Assembly (NCBI GenBank): GCA_017546725.1
Contig: JAFYRX010000004.1
Coordinates: forward strand, 1 to 64,000
DNA from: Alistipes sp.
GTDB taxonomy: Bacteria; Bacteroidota; Bacteroidia; Bacteroidales; Rikenellaceae
DNA: 64,000 nucleotides
Reading direction: 5' to 3'
Shown one piece after another: positions 62,901-64,000 of this stretch. Every line of letters starts with the position of its first letter. The stretch's first letter is position 1. The notes below the pieces were generated by a model that worked only from the letters and a program-made list of their open reading frames with translations, did not search any database and was not told where the DNA came from. Position numbers and translations under genes: made by a program.

Positions 62901-64000
62901 TTACTTTTTGCAAGCGATGTGCTTGAATGCATTTACAAGGTCGAACTTCCAAGTCAAACCAACATTTACGGCGTTGCGTTTTGTATAGTTATTCGACATC
63001 CACGCTGCGTGCAGACGTACGCTCTTGTTTTCTTTCAAGGGGAAGTACTCCAATCCTGCGCCATAGAACAGATAATCCTGTCCTGGGATGATAAAGGCTG
63101 GCATAGTTGCCAAATTCTCCTCATTTGCAGCAATCATATCATCTGTCGTAAGATACTCGCCCCAGAAATCATAAGGCAACTCCTCGCCACTACGCTCCCA
63201 TCCGAATTTGCCGAACAAACGGAATGTGTCGCCAAACTCATACGAGGGCATAACATTTACCGTAATCTCGTCTTCGCCAACTCGCTTGATGTCGGCACCA
63301 CGCATAACACAATCCAAACCTAATGAGAAATTACCCGCATAGAACATATTACCTACGGCGATGCAATTTACAAACTTTCCGCGCTCATATTCGAACATAT
63401 TTACAGTCCAAATTGACTCATACCAATCCCACGCGCCATACCAACCTAAGTTGTAAGCATAGAGATTATCCTCTTTGGGAATATACGAGAACGGAGAATT
63501 TGTCACTTGAAATGCAAATGATGTAGTCTCCGACGGAGAAGTCCACATAGCCTTAACACCCCACTGATAGCAGGCGAAACTATTGTAGAACATTGAATTC
63601 ATATCGAAATATGAATCAATATCGTAAGCATCGTATTCGTAACTACCCACCATCACGACATCCTTACCAGCAGTAAAGGTAAATCCGCCCACATCGTAAC
63701 TCAATGTAAGCCAATCAGTATTATCAAAAACGGAATCATCATCGCCATTGGCCGAAAAGAATTTCTGGCACAGCGAATACGAAAAGTGTTTACTAATTTT
63801 ACCGTCAACGTTAAGATATAAGCCATCGCCGCCAAAACCAGCAGCCCCACCGGAGACTATTCCGTTAAATCCAAACCTCGAATCGAGTGAGATTGACGGA
63901 GTATAATCCACGATTTCATTGGCGCTCACATCCTCCCCGGATGAAGACTTCTGCATCTGCGCACTACTATTTACTTCCTGCGCGACGGCAGAGCCGGCTA
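62901..64000 (-). CDS. Outer-membrane porin-like protein (5' partial)
   Basis: The frame stays open to the right edge: in-frame codons before the ATG at 63956 read AGSAVAQEVNSSAQ, the end of a signal peptide (cut after AVA-Q), so the start lies outside. The visible part is a beta-barrel of the OprP/O type: alternating aromatic strands (LTLSYDVGGFTFTAGKDVVMV, SFACYQWGVKAMWTSP, FGKFGWERSGEELPYDFWGE), ending WKFDLVNAFKHIACKK with a penultimate-aromatic-free end. It lies 36 nt upstream of potA, so it may supply polyamines across the outer membrane (inference from position). Confidence 0.8.
   Translation of the reverse strand, partial: AGSAVAQEVNSSAQMQKSSSGEDVSANEIVDYTPSISLDSRFGFNGIVSGGAAGFGGDGLYLNVDGKISKHFSYSLCQKFFSANGDDDSVFDNTDWLTLSYDVGGFTFTAGKDVVMVGSYEYDAYDIDSYFDMNSMFYNSFACYQWGVKAMWTSPSETTSFAFQVTNSPFSYIPKEDNLYAYNLGWYGAWDWYESIWTVNMFEYERGKFVNCIAVGNMFYAGNFSLGLDCVMRGADIKRVGEDEITVNVMPSYEFGDTFRLFGKFGWERSGEELPYDFWGEYLTTDDMIAANEENLATMPAFIIPGQDYLFYGAGLEYFPLKENKSVRLHAAWMSNNYTKRNAVNVGLTWKFDLVNAFKHIACKK

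Overview
The window looks like a chromosomal segment from a Bacteroidales bacterium, probably a gut member. A Rikenellaceae/Alistipes-like origin is my inference; no 16S gene is present to prove it. Evidence: promoters of the Bacteroidetes type (TTG/TTTG, 19-21 nt, TAnnTTTG) before tRNA and housekeeping genes; a short 286-residue primary sigma factor without region 1.1; a fimbrillin/BspA-type surface lipoprotein; a GH92 alpha-mannosidase; and a rhamnose operon with the Bacteroides gene set. No rRNA, CRISPR array, insertion sequence or phage module is visible.

Layout. 1-2.3 kb: a hipBA-type toxin-antitoxin pair (antitoxin cut by the left edge), a 660-nt gene-poor stretch with two mirrored clusters of a GTAAACC heptamer and a possible small RNA, then tRNA-Lys; this resembles the end of an integrated element at a tRNA 3' end. 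2.4-5.0 kb: a self-contained unit with a promoter, a long structured leader, a 39-codon peptide gene, a fimbrillin-like/leucine-rich-repeat lipoprotein, an 81-residue unknown protein and a terminator. This is the best candidate for an undescribed system. 5.0-19.4 kb: envelope and transport genes (YbaK, two lipoproteins, a BASS transporter, an amidase-like enzyme interrupted by a golvesin-like domain, a sodium:solute symporter), a biotin carboxyltransferase, a CocE hydrolase, a K+ channel-like protein with an aberrant filter, tRNA-Met and tRNA-Pro, and GH92.

19.5-29.2 kb: a minus-strand housekeeping run: htpG; then dnaN, a DnaQ-type exonuclease, a LysM/periplasmic-binding fusion, rex, a RibF lacking its kinase motif, a YbgC thioesterase and a lysoplasmalogenase; plus a nucleoside phosphorylase. 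29.3-37.5 kb: glmM, an M20 dipeptidase, alkaline phosphatase, ung, a GNAT protein, rpoD, glyA and a YgbA-like protein. 37.8-44.7 kb: the L-rhamnose operon (kinase, isomerase, lactaldehyde reductase, permease, aldolase, AraC regulator), which would take up rhamnose and convert it to DHAP and 1,2-propanediol.

44.8-58.5 kb: an FtsE-like ATPase, gyrB, mutS, a RecD-like helicase, a one-helix envelope protein, rsmD, tRNA-Asp, an AspT/YidE-type transporter, manA, thrC and an SGNH esterase. 58.5-64 kb: a polyamine ABC transporter operon (potA-B-C-D) led by a porin gene cut by the right edge. Its binding protein carries an extra C-terminal membrane helix.

Short repeats also stand out: a 16-nt motif (AAGTAATACTTTAAGT) recurs at gene borders between 22.8 and 34.7 kb, and period-7 tandem arrays occur in two intergenic regions. 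All statements come from reading the sequence; no database search or folding program was run.
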